Positions 44,900-45,476 of a stretch of DNA of 45,476 nt are shown here, piece by piece (position 1 is the stretch's first letter; every line of letters starts with the position of its first letter). The position numbers and the translations under genes are program-made. Source of the DNA: Candidatus Gottesmanbacteria bacterium (GTDB lineage: Bacteria; Patescibacteriota; Microgenomatia; UBA10105; UBA927); contig JAHFKK010000002.1 in NCBI GenBank assembly GCA_023245335.1, forward strand, positions 3,627 to 49,102, given 5' to 3'. The notes under the pieces were generated by a model. That model was not told the origin of the DNA. It saw only the letters and a program-made list of their open reading frames with translations, and made no database searches.

Positions 44900-45265
44900 T
44901 TATTCATTTTTTGCAGGCTGTGCCCCTTCGCGCTGGGATCTAATCCAACCGCCCAGCAACTTACCAACTTCATTTATGCGCTCCATCCACAGGGTGTATT
45001 TTTTGTGATCGATGTACTCGAGTCGGCGATAGGCCAGATCCACAAGATGCCGTAGCGTCTCATGGGCAATATCCAGCTCGGTCATTGCCGTTTTCCTGTA
45101 GGTCCGTTTGTTTGTCTCCACAATCAACTTCAGGACGTCGTACATCTGCTGTCGGATCATAGCCGCCAGCACAAATTTTTCGTATTTCGGGAATTGACGG
45201 ATTGCTACCGTTCCATATTCAATCATTTCCAGTGTCTTTTCGTAGATTATCAGATTTTTCGTCAT
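44900..45265 (-). CDS. avd: Avd-like DGR accessory protein (four-helix bundle)
   Basis: MTKNLIIYEKTLEMIEYGTVAIRQFPKYEKFVLAAMIRQQMYDVLKLIVETNKRTYRKTAMTELDIAHETLRHLVDLAYRRLEYID; located between VR2 and TR. Confidence 0.88.
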   Translation of the reverse strand: MTKNLIIYEKTLEMIEYGTVAIRQFPKYEKFVLAAMIRQQMYDVLKLIVETNKRTYRKTAMTELDIAHETLRHLVDLAYRRLEYIDHKKYTLWMERINEVGKLLGGWIRSQREGAQPAKNE

Positions 45266-45289
45266 TAAATTCCCTATGGACAGGTTAAG

Positions 45290-45311
45290 GGGGCGGACTG
45301 TCGTCCGCCCC
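45290..45311 (-). promoter_or_regulatory. GC-rich hairpin downstream of VR2 (probable DGR target-site hairpin)
   Basis: On - strand GGGGCGGAC-GACA-GTCCGCCCC, 9-bp perfect stem, 4-nt loop. Confidence 0.8.
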
Positions 45312-45330
45312 ACAGATTAACAGACACCAC

Positions 45331-45476
45331 TCAACCGATATAGGCGAGGCGGAAACCGATGTCCGTGTTCACGTTCGTGCGCGGATTGTTGAGGTTCAGA
45401 GCCGCAACGCCCGCAGCACCTGCGTCGTTCCAGGCCCCAAAACGGAGCGGAACGCGCTCGGTCGTGGTGTCGAACC
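45331..45476 (-). CDS. C-terminus of second DGR target protein (truncated by window end)
   Basis: ...FDTTTERVPLRFGAWNDAGAAGVAALNLNNPRTNVNTDIGFRLAYIG*. Confidence 0.88.
   Translation of the reverse strand, partial: FDTTTERVPLRFGAWNDAGAAGVAALNLNNPRTNVNTDIGFRLAYIG
45343..45455 (-). repeat. DGR variable repeat VR2
   Basis: 113-bp ungapped alignment to TR 44774-44886: 7 mismatches, all at TR adenines. Confidence 0.92.

Noticed and set aside
44745-45008. 87-aa + strand ORF over TR/avd
   Set aside because: Reverse-strand reading of the TR and avd 3' end, explained by the DGR.

Overview
The window looks like part of a temperate, tailed-phage-like genome. The left half, on the + strand, carries a recombination and DNA-metabolism operon: Mre11/SbcD, Rad50/SbcC, NinB-like, SF2 helicase, two radical SAM proteins, RdgC-like, ASCH, PD-(D/E)XK-like and a C5 cytosine methyltransferase. 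It ends in an excisionase-like gene, a tyrosine integrase and a YopX-like gene, next to a tRNA-Leu 5'-half that probably marks attP. The right half, on the - strand, carries lysis, head and portal genes, a P1 DarB-like methylase/helicase giant, polyvalent (Ddr-like) proteins and a metallopeptidase. The most exciting item is a diversity-generating retroelement (DGR) at the right edge: RT (43597-44622), TR (44774-44888), Avd (44900-45265) and a truncated target gene with VR2 (45331-45476). A second variable repeat (VR1, 14183-14297) sits about 30 kb away on the opposite strand, in a complete C-type-lectin/FGE-like gene (13323-14324). By hand alignment, VR1 differs from TR at 14 positions and VR2 at 7, and every difference falls on a TR adenine. 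Both VRs are followed about 31-33 bp downstream by a perfect GC-rich hairpin with a 4-nt GAYA loop, with a compensatory base-pair change between the two. The RT active site reads YMDN instead of YxDD. All calls come from reading the sequence by eye; no database search was run.
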